Shown in pieces: positions 56,162-64,000 of a stretch of DNA of 64,000 nt (its first letter is position 1; each line of letters begins with the position of its first letter). The translations under genes were made by a program, and so were the position numbers. Source of the stretch: Bacteroidaceae bacterium (lineage in GTDB: Bacteria; Bacteroidota; Bacteroidia; Bacteroidales; Bacteroidaceae). The DNA is taken from the NCBI GenBank assembly GCA_017557635.1, contig JAFYYH010000022.1, positions 1 through 64,000 on the forward strand, written 5' to 3'. A model generated the notes under the pieces. The model searched no databases. It was not told where the DNA came from and saw nothing but the letters and a program-made list of their open reading frames with translations.

Positions 56162-57919
56162 ATGTTCAGATCAAAAACATGTGGAGAACTCCGTCTGGCC
56201 GATGCAGGCACGACCGTAACATTGGCAGGATGGGTTCAGAGAGTTAGAAAAATGGGTGGTATGGTCTTTGTTGACCTGCGTGACCGCTACGGCATTACCC
56301 AGCTTGTGTTTGATGATGCTACCGACGCCGCTCTCTGCGAGCAGGCCAGCCGTCTGGGACGCGAATACGTGATCCAGATTACCGGTAAGGTAAGCGAGCG
56401 TTCAAGCAAGAACTCCAAGATTCCCACAGGTGACATCGAGATCCTGGTAAATACCCTGAATGTCATCAATGCGGCAGATACGCCTCCCTTCACAATCGAG
56501 GATGAGACCGACGGCGGTGATGACCTGCGTATGAAATACCGCTATCTTGACCTGCGCCGCCAGTGTGTCCGCAAGAACCTGGAACTGCGCCACAAGATGG
56601 TTATGGAGATCCGTAAGTTCCTGGATGATTTGAACTTCATGGAGGTTGAGACCCCTATCCTTATCAACTCCACTCCTGAGGGTGCACGTGACTTCGTGGT
56701 TCCTTCACGCATGAACCCCGGTCAGTTCTACGCTCTGCCTCAGAGCCCCCAGATCCTCAAGCAGCTGCTTATGGTATCTGGTTTTGACCGTTACTTCCAG
56801 ATTGCCAAGTGCTTCCGTGACGAGGACCTTCGCGCTGACCGTCAGCCTGAGTTCACTCAGATTGACTGCGAGATGTCATTCGTGGAGCAGGAGGATATCC
56901 TCCAGATCTTTGAGGCAATGGCCAAGCATCTGTTCAAGAGCATCCTTAACATAGACTTTACAGAGCCCTTCCAGCGTATGACCTGGCAGGACGCTATGAA
57001 ATACTACGGCTCAGACAAACCCGACCTTCGCTTTGACATGCACTTTGTTGAACTGATGGATGTCCTGAAGGGTTACGGATTCGGCGTATTTGACGGTGCC
57101 GCTTACATCGGCGGTATCTGCGCTAAGGGTGCTGCCACATACACACGCAAGCAGATTGACGCTCTTACAGAGTATGTAAAGCGTCCTCAGATAGGCGCCA
57201 AGGGTATGGTTTATGCCCGCGTTGAGGAGGACGGCAGCGTTAAGTCATCGGTCGACAAGTTCTATAGCCAGGAGGTTCTGCAGCAGCTTAAGGCTGCCAT
57301 GAACGCTGAGGCCGGTGATCTGATTCTGATTCTGAGCGGTGATGACGCCATGAAGACCCGCAAGCAGCTCTCAGAACTGCGTCTTAAGGTGGCCGATGAG
57401 CTTGGTCTTCGCGACAAGAACAAGTTCAAGTGCCTCTGGGTCATCGACTTCCCCATGTACGAATGGTCAGATGAGGAGAACCGCCTGATGGCTATGCACC
57501 ATCCGTTCACAAGCCCCAAGCCCGAGGATGTACCTCTGCTGGATACTGATCCTGCAAGCGTTCGCGCCAATGCATACGATATGGTAATCAACGGCATTGA
57601 GGTCGGTGGCGGTTCTATCCGTATCCACGACAGCAAACTTCAGGCTACCATATTCAAGATTCTGGGTTTCACACCCGAGCAGGCTCAGGCCAAGTTCGGC
57701 TTCCTGATGAACGCCTTCAAGTTCGGTGCACCTCCTCACGGTGGTCTGGCATTCGGTCTTGACCGCTTTGTCAGCATCTTTGCCGGTCTGGACAGCATCC
57801 GCGACTGCATAGCATTCCCCAAGAACAACTCAGGTCGCGACGTAATGCTCGATGCTCCCGGTCCTCTCGACCAGTCCCAGCTCGATGAGCTTCAACTGAA
57901 AGTTGACGTCAAAGCGTGA
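56162..57919 (+). CDS. aspS: Aspartyl-tRNA synthetase
   Basis: 585 residues, class II. N-terminal OB-fold anticodon domain ([30 protein letters not shown]), motif 1 around [14 protein letters not shown], motif 2 [23 protein letters not shown], the bacterial GAD insertion domain (about 285-420), and motif 3 [16 protein letters not shown]. Charges tRNA-Asp. The last two codons, GCG TGA, fall inside the left arm of inverted-repeat element B. Confidence 0.97.
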   Translation: MFRSKTCGELRLADAGTTVTLAGWVQRVRKMGGMVFVDLRDRYGITQLVFDDATDAALCEQASRLGREYVIQITGKVSERSSKNSKIPTGDIEILVNTLNVINAADTPPFTIEDETDGGDDLRMKYRYLDLRRQCVRKNLELRHKMVMEIRKFLDDLNFMEVETPILINSTPEGARDFVVPSRMNPGQFYALPQSPQILKQLLMVSGFDRYFQIAKCFRDEDLRADRQPEFTQIDCEMSFVEQEDILQIFEAMAKHLFKSILNIDFTEPFQRMTWQDAMKYYGSDKPDLRFDMHFVELMDVLKGYGFGVFDGAAYIGGICAKGAATYTRKQIDALTEYVKRPQIGAKGMVYARVEEDGSVKSSVDKFYSQEVLQQLKAAMNAEAGDLILILSGDDAMKTRKQLSELRLKVADELGLRDKNKFKCLWVIDFPMYEWSDEENRLMAMHHPFTSPKPEDVPLLDTDPASVRANAYDMVINGIEVGGGSIRIHDSKLQATIFKILGFTPEQAQAKFGFLMNAFKFGAPPHGGLAFGLDRFVSIFAGLDSIRDCIAFPKNNSGRDVMLDAPGPLDQSQLDELQLKVDVKA

Positions 57920-58037
57920 CAAAGGGGACGGTTCCGTTTGGCACGCTAAAAAACAATCCCATCTGCGCTACAGTATGCTCAGATGGGATTTTTGTATTAA
58001 ATGGGCGTGCCAAACGGAACCGTCCCCTTTGTCACGC
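57914..58037. repeat. Perfect 33-bp inverted-repeat element B with internal terminator
   Basis: Arms at 57914-57946 and 58005-58037 are perfect inverted copies (33 of 33), each with the core GGGGACGGTTC as in element A. Between them is an 11-bp hairpin (about 57956-57966 with 57980-57990) followed by five T residues, a working-looking terminator for aspS. Each outer end supplies GCGTGA: the last two codons of aspS on the plus strand and, by symmetry, the last two codons of the Na/Pi cotransporter on the minus strand. Probably a non-autonomous mobile palindrome (REPIN/MITE type); no transposase is in the window. Confidence 0.85.
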
Positions 58038-59783
58038 GTTCAAGCCGACCAGGGCTTGGGAGATGTTGATCATGAAGTCTCCCATCGTTTCAAGTTCCTG
58101 AATCAGATCGAAGTAGTAAACGCCGGCGGTGTAGTCGTAGGATTTGACCTCCATGTTCTTGAGGTGCTCCTCACGCAGCGCATCACGCATGTCGTTGATG
58201 GCATCCTCGGCGCTGTAAGCGTTTGAAATGTCAGTTACGTTGGCTTCGGCCAGGTTGGCGTTCATCACGTCATAGGCGTTCTGCATGGTGTCAAGCATCT
58301 CACCTATACGCTTGCGCATAAGGTCGTTGAACACCTTGTTATGATCGCGCTTACGCTGCAGCAGACGTGAAATGGCCTCACCTGAATCACCCAGCGACTC
58401 CATCTCGCCGATGATCTTGAAATAGGCCTTGACCTGCATGCGTGCCTGGTCCGATATCTCATTCTGGCTCACCTGGTTAAGGTATGTGGCAATCTCAAAC
58501 TCAATGCGGTCTGTAATCTCCTCATACTTGACCAGTTTGTCGCGGAACTCATCGAATTTGTCGGTCTCAGACTCCTGAATGGCCTGACGGACATATCCGA
58601 ATCCCTTTGCGCATATCTCACCAAAGTGGTTGATCTCCTTGCGGGCCTCGGTAATGGACAACTCAGCCAGGTTGGCGTTACCCTTGCCGATATAAACCAG
58701 ATGGAATACCTCTTTCTCCTCCTCCTTGTTGGGAACCATCTTCATAACCAGCTTCTCCAACTGCGGTATGAACCATACCAGGATAAGGGTTGTGATGATG
58801 TTGAACAGAGAGTGAACTATGGCAACGCTGTACGGCAGACTGCTTGCAAGGCTTGTCTGAGCCTGCAGGGCCTCACCGGTAAGACCGGTCTGTGACAGCA
58901 GCGTGAAATCACAAGTCAGAGGATTGGGGAATCCCAGAGCCTCAACGATATAGGCGTTCAGACGCATGTAAGGCTGGAACAGTGCAATAACCAGGATTGA
59001 ACCGAACAGGTTGAATACCAGGTGTGCGCGGGCCGTACGCTTTGAACTGATGTTTGTGGATGTTGCAGCCAGGTTTGAAGTGATTGTGGTACCGATGTTC
59101 TCACCCAGGATGAACGCTACCGCATTTGGGAAGGTAATCACACCGCAGGCCAGCAACAGCATCGTAATACTTGTTGCGGCGGCCGATGACTGCAGGCAGA
59201 AGGTCATTACAGCACCTATTATAATGAACAGCACTGTGCTCAGACCCATATCGGTTATAGGAGCCAGGAAGTTGCGTACGCCCTCGCTTGAAAGCAGCGG
59301 ATAAGATGTATCCTTAAGCATGCTCAGACCCAGGAACAGGAATGCAAATCCAATCAGGAATGAGCCGAAATCCTTGGTTTTCTGTTTCTTGAAGAATGAT
59401 GAGAGCACAAATCCAACGAATATCAGCGGAATGGCAATCGCACCAAGGCTGAATGATCCGTCCATCGATACGGCAAACAGCCATGCAGTTACCGTTGTAC
59501 CGATGTTTGCACCCATGATAACTCCGATTGCACTGCGCAATGTCATAAGACCGGCGTTCACAAAGCTTACCAGCATAAGTGTCGTTGCGGTCGATGACTG
59601 TACGAGTACGGTCACTAAAAAACCGGTAAAAAGGCATTTACCGGTGTTCGAAGTCATCTTTTCAATAAAGGAACGCAGGCCCTTACCTGCAAATCTCTGA
59701 AGGCTGCTGCTCATGAGGTTCATTCCGAAAAGGAACAACGCAAGACAGCCTAACATCTTGAGAATCTGATAAATTGTATCCAC
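58032..59783 (-). CDS. Na/Pi-cotransporter family protein with PhoU-like tail
   Basis: 583 residues from GTG 59783 (VDTIYQILKMLGCLALFLFGMNLM, matching the family start). The membrane part has the two QSS repeats (VQSSTATTLM near 60 and LQSSAAATSIT near 200) with paired GANIGTTVTAW and GENIGTTITSN motifs, as in NptA-type sodium:phosphate symporters; the C-terminal 200 residues are helical and PhoU-like. A longer reading from TTG 59819 is possible but would include a leader hairpin in the coding region. Promoter box TACCTTTG at 59850-59857. Phosphate is the family's usual substrate. Confidence 0.92.
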   Translation of the reverse strand: MDTIYQILKMLGCLALFLFGMNLMSSSLQRFAGKGLRSFIEKMTSNTGKCLFTGFLVTVLVQSSTATTLMLVSFVNAGLMTLRSAIGVIMGANIGTTVTAWLFAVSMDGSFSLGAIAIPLIFVGFVLSSFFKKQKTKDFGSFLIGFAFLFLGLSMLKDTSYPLLSSEGVRNFLAPITDMGLSTVLFIIIGAVMTFCLQSSAAATSITMLLLACGVITFPNAVAFILGENIGTTITSNLAATSTNISSKRTARAHLVFNLFGSILVIALFQPYMRLNAYIVEALGFPNPLTCDFTLLSQTGLTGEALQAQTSLASSLPYSVAIVHSLFNIITTLILVWFIPQLEKLVMKMVPNKEEEKEVFHLVYIGKGNANLAELSITEARKEINHFGEICAKGFGYVRQAIQESETDKFDEFRDKLVKYEEITDRIEFEIATYLNQVSQNEISDQARMQVKAYFKIIGEMESLGDSGEAISRLLQRKRDHNKVFNDLMRKRIGEMLDTMQNAYDVMNANLAEANVTDISNAYSAEDAINDMRDALREEHLKNMEVKSYDYTAGVYYFDLIQELETMGDFMINISQALVGLNA

Positions 59784-59801
59784 AGTTGTGAAAAATTTCG
59801 A

Positions 59802-59818
59802 TGCACCCGTTTGGTGCA
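59802..59818 (-). other. Small hairpin in the leader of the Na/Pi cotransporter
   Basis: On the minus strand TGCACC-AAACG-GGTGCA, a 6-bp perfect stem, lies between the -7 box (59850-59857) and the GTG start at 59783. Possible translational control element; no known class recognised. Confidence 0.4.
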
Positions 59819-59849
59819 ATAGTTTAGTTTAACCTCTTATTATCGGTAC

Positions 59850-59857
59850 AAAGGTAA
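59850..59857 (-). promoter_or_regulatory. -7 box of the Na/Pi cotransporter gene
   Basis: TACCTTTG on the minus strand, a perfect TAnnTTTG. It lies between the cotransporter and the stop of the MBL gene at 59872, so the cotransporter need not be co-transcribed with murB. Confidence 0.6.
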
Positions 59858-59871
59858 TAATTTTTCAATTA

Positions 59872-60633
59872 TTACAAATTTTCAAGCACAAGTCCGTCAT
59901 AAGCAAACTGAACATGCTCGGGGAACTTTACGTTCATGATAGCATGCATGCCTGCACGATGGCTCATATGGACGAAATACGTCTCTTTAGCCCCTGTTTT
60001 CTCGGCAAACAGCACAGCCTGACGCACGTTCTGGTGCGTTGGATGTTCCTTGGTATGCAGAGCGTTAACAATCAGAGTCTCAGTCCCTTTTATCATCTCA
60101 TAAGACTCTTCGTCAATGGATTTCATATCTGTTATGTAAGTCAGATTTCCTATTCTGAAGCCCAGGATGGGCAGGCTGCCGTGCATGACGCGTATGGGCA
60201 GTATCTCCAGGTCACCCACCGTGAATTTCTCAGCAGGACGTATCTCACGCAGTTCCATATGAGGCACACGCGGATTGACGGTTTTGCCGAAACAGTACGG
60301 CATGCTCTGAACTATATGGTCAATTACATTCTTCTCGGCATAGATGGGAATGGTGGTCGTGGTGCAGTAAGGACGCAGGTCATCAAGGCCTCCGATATGG
60401 TCATAATGCTCATGCGTAACTATCACAGCATCAAGTTGTTCTATGCCAGCAGTTAAAGCCTGCTGACGGAAGTCCGGACCGCAGTCAATAATGATTTTCG
60501 TGGTGTCTGTTTCAATCAGGGCCGATGTGCGCAGACGCTTGTCATGCGGGTCAGTTGACATGCATGTCTGGCAGTGGCAGCGCATCTCAGGCACGCCTAT
60601 TGATGTTCCGGTTCCAAGGAATGTCAGTTTCAT
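59872..60633 (-). CDS. MBL-fold metallohydrolase (PhnP/RNase Z-like)
   Basis: 253 residues. Start MKLTFLGTGTSIGVPEMRCHCQTC is typical of PhnP-like phosphodiesterases and their zinc-Cys loop; the metal motif is THEHYDHIGG (HxHxDH), with further ligands in MHG, ITDMKS and MSHRAG. Family members hydrolyse cyclic ribose phosphates or lipoyl/octanoyl-like esters; the substrate here is unknown. Overlaps murB by 4 bases. Confidence 0.9.
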   Translation of the reverse strand: MKLTFLGTGTSIGVPEMRCHCQTCMSTDPHDKRLRTSALIETDTTKIIIDCGPDFRQQALTAGIEQLDAVIVTHEHYDHIGGLDDLRPYCTTTTIPIYAEKNVIDHIVQSMPYCFGKTVNPRVPHMELREIRPAEKFTVGDLEILPIRVMHGSLPILGFRIGNLTYITDMKSIDEESYEMIKGTETLIVNALHTKEHPTHQNVRQAVLFAEKTGAKETYFVHMSHRAGMHAIMNVKFPEHVQFAYDGLVLENL

Positions 60634-61628
60634 ATGTAATTCACCTCGGTCGAGAGGGTGATTCCGAATTTCTGTTTTACATCTGCTATGATGGTGTCAG
60701 CCAGGCGTTTGACATCGGCCCCGGTGGCCCCACCCTTGTTCACGAGCACCAGTGCCTGCTTCTCATAAACGGCTGCAGGACCCAGTGAGCGGCCTTTCCA
60801 GCCCGTTTTCTCAATCAGCCAGCCGGCAGGAACCTTCACGCCTCCCGGTGCGGTATATGAAGGTACATCAGGATAGTTGCTCCTTATTATACTGAACTCC
60901 TGCTCTGATATGACGGGATTCACAAAGAAACTTCCGGCATTGCCAAGTACCTTGGGGTCAGGCAGTTTGCTCTCGCGAATGGCAATCACGGCCTGTCTGA
61001 TGTTAGCCAGCGTGGGACCGCCCAGACGCACCACCTCCTGCTCCAGCGCACCGTAACCTAATTTAGGCTGCGGGACCTTGGAGAGCGTATATATCACGTA
61101 TGCAACGGCATACTGGCCTTTCAGTTCGTTCTTGAAAATGCTCTGACGGTATGCGTAGTTGCACTCTGCGTTGCTGAAATCACGTTCGCTGCCATCGGCC
61201 AGGCATATGGTCTGAACGGTATCTATAACGTCCTTTGCCTCAACGCCGTATGCGCCGATGTTCTGGACCGCGCTTGCTCCCACCTCACCGGGAATGGCTG
61301 ACAGGTTCTCAACGCCCCAGAAACCGTTTACGGTGCACCAGGCAACGAAATCATCCCATACCACACCTGCACCCACCTTCACATGAACGTGGTCATCGGT
61401 GCTTCCTATTATCTCTATGGATGAAATGGTTGAGTGCAGGACGGTGCCCTTGAAATCCCCCATGAACAGCAGATTGCTGCCTCCTCCTATCATCAGAACG
61501 GGCTTCTCAATATCGTGCAGGGCGTTTTTCAGCTCATCGGTACTGGCCCAGTCAATCAGGCTGTCAGCCCTGACATCCATACAGAAAGTATTCCTGTCCG
61601 CGAGTGAACAATTGTCTCTTATTGTCAT
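60630..61628 (-). CDS. murB: UDP-N-acetylenolpyruvoylglucosamine reductase
   Basis: 332 residues, type I. FAD-binding pieces: LMIGGGSNLLF and SAIPGEVGASAVQNIGAYGVE; substrate part: YRQSIFKNELKGQY and VLGNAGSFFVNPVI with the catalytic Ser; C terminus GWLIEKTGWKGRSLGPAAVYEKQALVLVN. Reduces UDP-GlcNAc-enolpyruvate to UDP-MurNAc. The ATG lies only four bases after a TATTTTTG box (61633-61640). Confidence 0.95.
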   Translation of the reverse strand: MTIRDNCSLADRNTFCMDVRADSLIDWASTDELKNALHDIEKPVLMIGGGSNLLFMGDFKGTVLHSTISSIEIIGSTDDHVHVKVGAGVVWDDFVAWCTVNGFWGVENLSAIPGEVGASAVQNIGAYGVEAKDVIDTVQTICLADGSERDFSNAECNYAYRQSIFKNELKGQYAVAYVIYTLSKVPQPKLGYGALEQEVVRLGGPTLANIRQAVIAIRESKLPDPKVLGNAGSFFVNPVISEQEFSIIRSNYPDVPSYTAPGGVKVPAGWLIEKTGWKGRSLGPAAVYEKQALVLVNKGGATGADVKRLADTIIADVKQKFGITLSTEVNYI

Positions 61629-61649
61629 GCTGCAAAAATACTCATTCTA

Positions 61650-61681
61650 GTTGGTGTTCCACTCATTTTTTGCTAATTTTG
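61650..61681 (+). promoter_or_regulatory. pheS promoter
   Basis: GTTG (61650-61653), 20-base spacer, TAATTTTG (61674-61681), 23 bases ahead of ATG 61705. The divergent murB -7 box lies 10 bases away at 61633-61640. Confidence 0.7.
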
Positions 61682-61704
61682 CACTCCGAAAAACAGTAAC
61701 CGCG

Positions 61705-62724
61705 ATGTTAGAGAAGATTGAACAGTTAATCGCCGAGATAAACAATCTCAAGGTTCAGTCAGCCGAGGAGCTGGAGGCCCTGAGACTCAAGTATTTAAGC
61801 AAGAAAGGCGCCATCAATGACCTTATGGCCGATTTCCGTAACGTCCCCAATGAACAGAAACGTGAGATCGGACAGAAGCTCAACGAGCTCAAGAACCTTG
61901 CACAGGATAAGATCAACAGCCTTAAGGAGGCATTTGAGGCCAAGAAAGCCGTTGATGAGAAGCCTGACCTTACCCGTACCGCCTATCCCGTAGAACTCGG
62001 TACCCGCCACCCTCTGAACATTGTCAAGAATGAGATTATCGAAATATTCTCACGTCTTGGTTTCGTTCTGGCCGACGGTCCCGAAGTCGAAGATGACTGG
62101 CACGTATTCTCAGCCATGAACTTCGCCGAGGATCACCCCGCACGCGACATGCAGGACACTTTCTTTGTAGAGGCACATCCCGACATCATCCTGCGTACCC
62201 ACACATCATCCGTTCAGAGCCGCGTAATGGAGGTTTCAGAGCCCCCTATCCGCATCATCTGCCCGGGTCGTGTTTACCGTAACGAGGCCATAAGTTATCG
62301 CGCACACTGTTTCTTCCACCAGGTTGAGGCCCTCTACGTTGACAAGAACGTAAGTTTCACAGACCTCAAGCAGGTACTGCTCTACTTTGCACAGCAGATG
62401 TTCGGTCCCGACACCAAGATCCGTCTGCGCCCCAGTTACTTCCCCTTCACAGAGCCTTCAGCTGAGATGGATATCAGCTGCAACATCTGCGGCGGCAAGG
62501 GTTGCCCCTTCTGCAAGGGTACCGGTTGGGTAGAGATCCTGGGGTGCGGTATGGTACATCCCAACGTGCTGGAACTGAACGGCATAAACAGCAAGGAATA
62601 CACTGGTTTCGCTCTCGGTATGGGTATAGAGCGTATCACCAACCTCAAATACCAGGTCAAGGACCTGCGCATGTTCTCAGAGAACGACGTCCGCTTCCTC
62701 AAGGAGTTTGAGGCAGCCAACTGA
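61705..62724 (+). CDS. pheS: Phenylalanyl-tRNA synthetase alpha subunit
   Basis: 339 residues from ATG 61705; the frame is open upstream to 61651 but that lies upstream of the promoter box. N-terminal coiled coil (about 1-85) binds tRNA; the class II core has HPLNIVKNEIIEIFSRLGF, RTHTSSVQSRVME, GRVYRNEAISYRAHCFFHQVE and GFALGMGIERI. A Cys-rich insertion (ISCNICGGKGCPFCKGTGWVEILGCGMVHP) is characteristic of Bacteroidetes PheS and may bind zinc. pheT is not in the window, so the two subunits are encoded apart. Confidence 0.96.
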   Translation: MLEKIEQLIAEINNLKVQSAEELEALRLKYLSKKGAINDLMADFRNVPNEQKREIGQKLNELKNLAQDKINSLKEAFEAKKAVDEKPDLTRTAYPVELGTRHPLNIVKNEIIEIFSRLGFVLADGPEVEDDWHVFSAMNFAEDHPARDMQDTFFVEAHPDIILRTHTSSVQSRVMEVSEPPIRIICPGRVYRNEAISYRAHCFFHQVEALYVDKNVSFTDLKQVLLYFAQQMFGPDTKIRLRPSYFPFTEPSAEMDISCNICGGKGCPFCKGTGWVEILGCGMVHPNVLELNGINSKEYTGFALGMGIERITNLKYQVKDLRMFSENDVRFLKEFEAAN

Positions 62725-62736
62725 TAACACTTCCCT

Positions 62737-63372
62737 ATGAAAAAGAGGGAACTATATGATTTATGCAGCCAGAGGCTGGCCAAGGAGTATCCCCACGCCG
62801 CCACCGAGCTGCATTTTTCATCTCCCTACGAACTGCTTGTAGCCGTCATGCTGTCAGCGCAGTGCACTGACAAGCGTGTCAACATGGTCACCCCGGCCCT
62901 GTTTGAGGCATTCCCCACCGTCCAGGACATGGCCGCAGCCACTCCTGAGCAGATATTTCCCTACGTAAAGAGCGTATCATATCCCAACGCCAAATCCGAG
63001 CATCTGGCTCAGATGGCCCGCATGGTATGCGACCGTTTTGACGGCAAAATACCTGATACAATGGAGGATATGGTAACCCTGCCCGGTGTAGGACGCAAGA
63101 CCGCCAACGTAATGCTTGCAGTAGCCTTTGGAGGTCAGGCAATGCCTGTGGACACCCACGTCTTCCGTGTAAGCCACCGCATCGGCCTCGTACCCAAGCG
63201 CTGCACCACTCCGTTAAGCGTTGAAAAAGAGCTGGTTAAGTACTTTGAACAGAACCTCTTGTCCGATGCCCATCACTGGCTGATACTTCACGGCCGATAT
63301 GTCTGTACCGCCCGCGCACCAAAATGCGCAAATTGCTGTCTTAATGACATCTGTAGCGGTATTAATAAATAA
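62737..63372 (+). CDS. nth: Endonuclease III
   Basis: 211 residues. Helix-hairpin-helix LPGVGRKTANVML with catalytic Lys121, catalytic Asp139 in PVDTHVFRV, and the [4Fe-4S] cluster Cys190, Cys197, Cys200, Cys206 (C-x6-C-x2-C-x5-C). A bifunctional glycosylase/AP-lyase that removes oxidised pyrimidines. Follows pheS by 12 bases, so probably co-transcribed. Confidence 0.96.
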   Translation: MKKRELYDLCSQRLAKEYPHAATELHFSSPYELLVAVMLSAQCTDKRVNMVTPALFEAFPTVQDMAAATPEQIFPYVKSVSYPNAKSEHLAQMARMVCDRFDGKIPDTMEDMVTLPGVGRKTANVMLAVAFGGQAMPVDTHVFRVSHRIGLVPKRCTTPLSVEKELVKYFEQNLLSDAHHWLILHGRYVCTARAPKCANCCLNDICSGINK

Positions 63373-63379
63373 TATTTTG

Positions 63380-63387
63380 TAATTTTG
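63380..63387 (+). promoter_or_regulatory. cysE promoter -7 box
   Basis: TAATTTTG, a perfect TAnnTTTG, 18 bases before ATG 63406, preceded by a similar TATTTTG at 63373-63379, the same doubled arrangement as at trmD. Confidence 0.55.
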
Positions 63388-63405
63388 CGCTCAATTTCGC
63401 AGCAC

Positions 63406-64000
63406 ATGGAACAGAAAGACATATTTGAAAGCATCAGAGACGTAAAAAAGTCCTTGCAGAAAGCCGATAAGAACATTCCCAAGGTTGAGGAACGCTCCAT
63501 AGACCGTGCCGAGATCAAAGAGGCCGTAAAGCTCTTCCGTCACGTCGTATTCGGCAACTATTTCGGTGCAGTGGACCTGTCAACATCACTCAGCCGCCTC
63601 TACACAATCCTGTCACATCAGATTGATTACATAGGCCGCATCTTTCATGAGCCCCTTCCATGTAGCGCCGAGGACATTGCACAGCAGTTCATTGAGAGCA
63701 TACCGGAACTTCGCCGTCTGCTCGGAACCGATGTCAAGGCCATCTTTGACGGTGACCCCGCTGCCGTAAGCCACGAGGAGGTAATCCTGTGCTATCCTTC
63801 ACTGGTAGCCATGATACACTACCGCATGGCTCACAGCCTTCTCAAGCTGGGTGTGCCTATCCTGCCCCGTATCATCACTGAACTTGCCCATTCACTCACC
63901 GGAATCGACATTCATCCGGGAGCACAGATCGGCGAGTATTTCAGCATAGACCACGGAACCGGCGTGGTTATCGGCGAAACTGCAATAATCGGCAATCATG
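63406..64000 (+). CDS. cysE: Serine O-acetyltransferase, N-terminal part (cut by window edge)
   Basis: The frame from ATG 63406 is open to the end of the window (198 codons). It encodes an N-terminal helical region (MEQKDIFESIRDV...) and then the start of a left-handed beta-helix: YPSLVAMIHYRMAHSLLKLGVPILPRIITELAHSLTGIDIHPGAQIGEYFSIDHGTGVVIGETAIIGN, which is the serine acetyltransferase signature including the catalytic His in DHGTGVVIGE. The long N-terminal part is like the EpsC-type enzymes. Makes O-acetylserine for cysteine synthesis. The 3' end lies outside. Confidence 0.93.
   Translation, partial: MEQKDIFESIRDVKKSLQKADKNIPKVEERSIDRAEIKEAVKLFRHVVFGNYFGAVDLSTSLSRLYTILSHQIDYIGRIFHEPLPCSAEDIAQQFIESIPELRRLLGTDVKAIFDGDPAAVSHEEVILCYPSLVAMIHYRMAHSLLKLGVPILPRIITELAHSLTGIDIHPGAQIGEYFSIDHGTGVVIGETAIIGNH

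Overview
The window looks like a chromosomal stretch of a Bacteroidales bacterium (Bacteroides/Prevotella-like). Reasons: most upstream regions carry the Bacteroidetes sigma-factor -7 motif TAnnTTTG, sometimes with TTTG or TTG 19-21 bases upstream, and there are no obvious Shine-Dalgarno sites; the aerotolerance genes batC-batD-batE, the trp order BEGDCFA, a BspA-type LRR lipoprotein, TonB-dependent receptors with carboxypeptidase-like N-terminal domains and a patatin/beta-barrel fusion are typical of that group. Most genes are housekeeping and intact. No phage, insertion sequence, transposase or CRISPR array was seen.

Layout. 1-4.0 kb (+): end of batC, batD, batE, a PAP2 phosphatase and a small DNA-binding-like protein. 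4.0-4.2 kb: two terminators flanking a 28-bp sequence that strongly resembles a XerCD dif site, so this may be the chromosome terminus. 4.2-8.1 kb (-): gyrA and a TPR protein. 8.3-17.8 kb (+): clpC, htpG, patatin-barrel protein, acyl-CoA synthetase, membrane protein. 17.8-24.5 kb (-): tRNA-Arg(ACG) and the complete tryptophan operon, preceded by a leader peptide with three consecutive Trp codons and an intrinsic terminator (an attenuator). 24.6-32.3 kb: AT-richer beta-helix lipoprotein (+), HAD hydrolase, M23 peptidase, dapA, ligA (-), trmD and an acyltransferase (+). 32.3-41.9 kb (-): pyrD-pyrK, LRR lipoprotein, XRE regulator, a decayed zinc-ribbon microgene, holA, an HsdR_N-like nuclease (+), zinc-ribbon coiled-coil protein, Nif3, and NAD salvage genes (pncB and a lipoprotein nicotinamidase). 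41.4-48.0 kb: small secreted TPR-like protein, TonB receptor and LytTR regulator (-), M3 peptidase and EamA transporter (+). 48.0-51.5 kb (-): an Oar-like TonB-dependent protein under an FMN riboswitch. 51.6-64 kb: hypothetical protein, AsmA-like protein, lipocalin-like lipoprotein (-), aspS (+), Na/Pi cotransporter, MBL hydrolase, murB (-), pheS, nth and the start of cysE (+).

The most interesting signals are regulatory or structural rather than new gene clusters: (i) the dif-like site; (ii) the trpL attenuator, in which the leader stop codon lies in a segment complementary to the terminator loop and 3' arm; (iii) the FMN riboswitch in front of an outer-membrane TonB-dependent protein, suggesting flavin-regulated uptake; (iv) two inverted-repeat elements with a GGGGACGGTTC core that fill convergent gene junctions, one supplying the stop codons of both neighbours; (v) a nicotinamidase with a lipoprotein signal. 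No alignments, folding or database searches were run; family calls rest on motif recognition.
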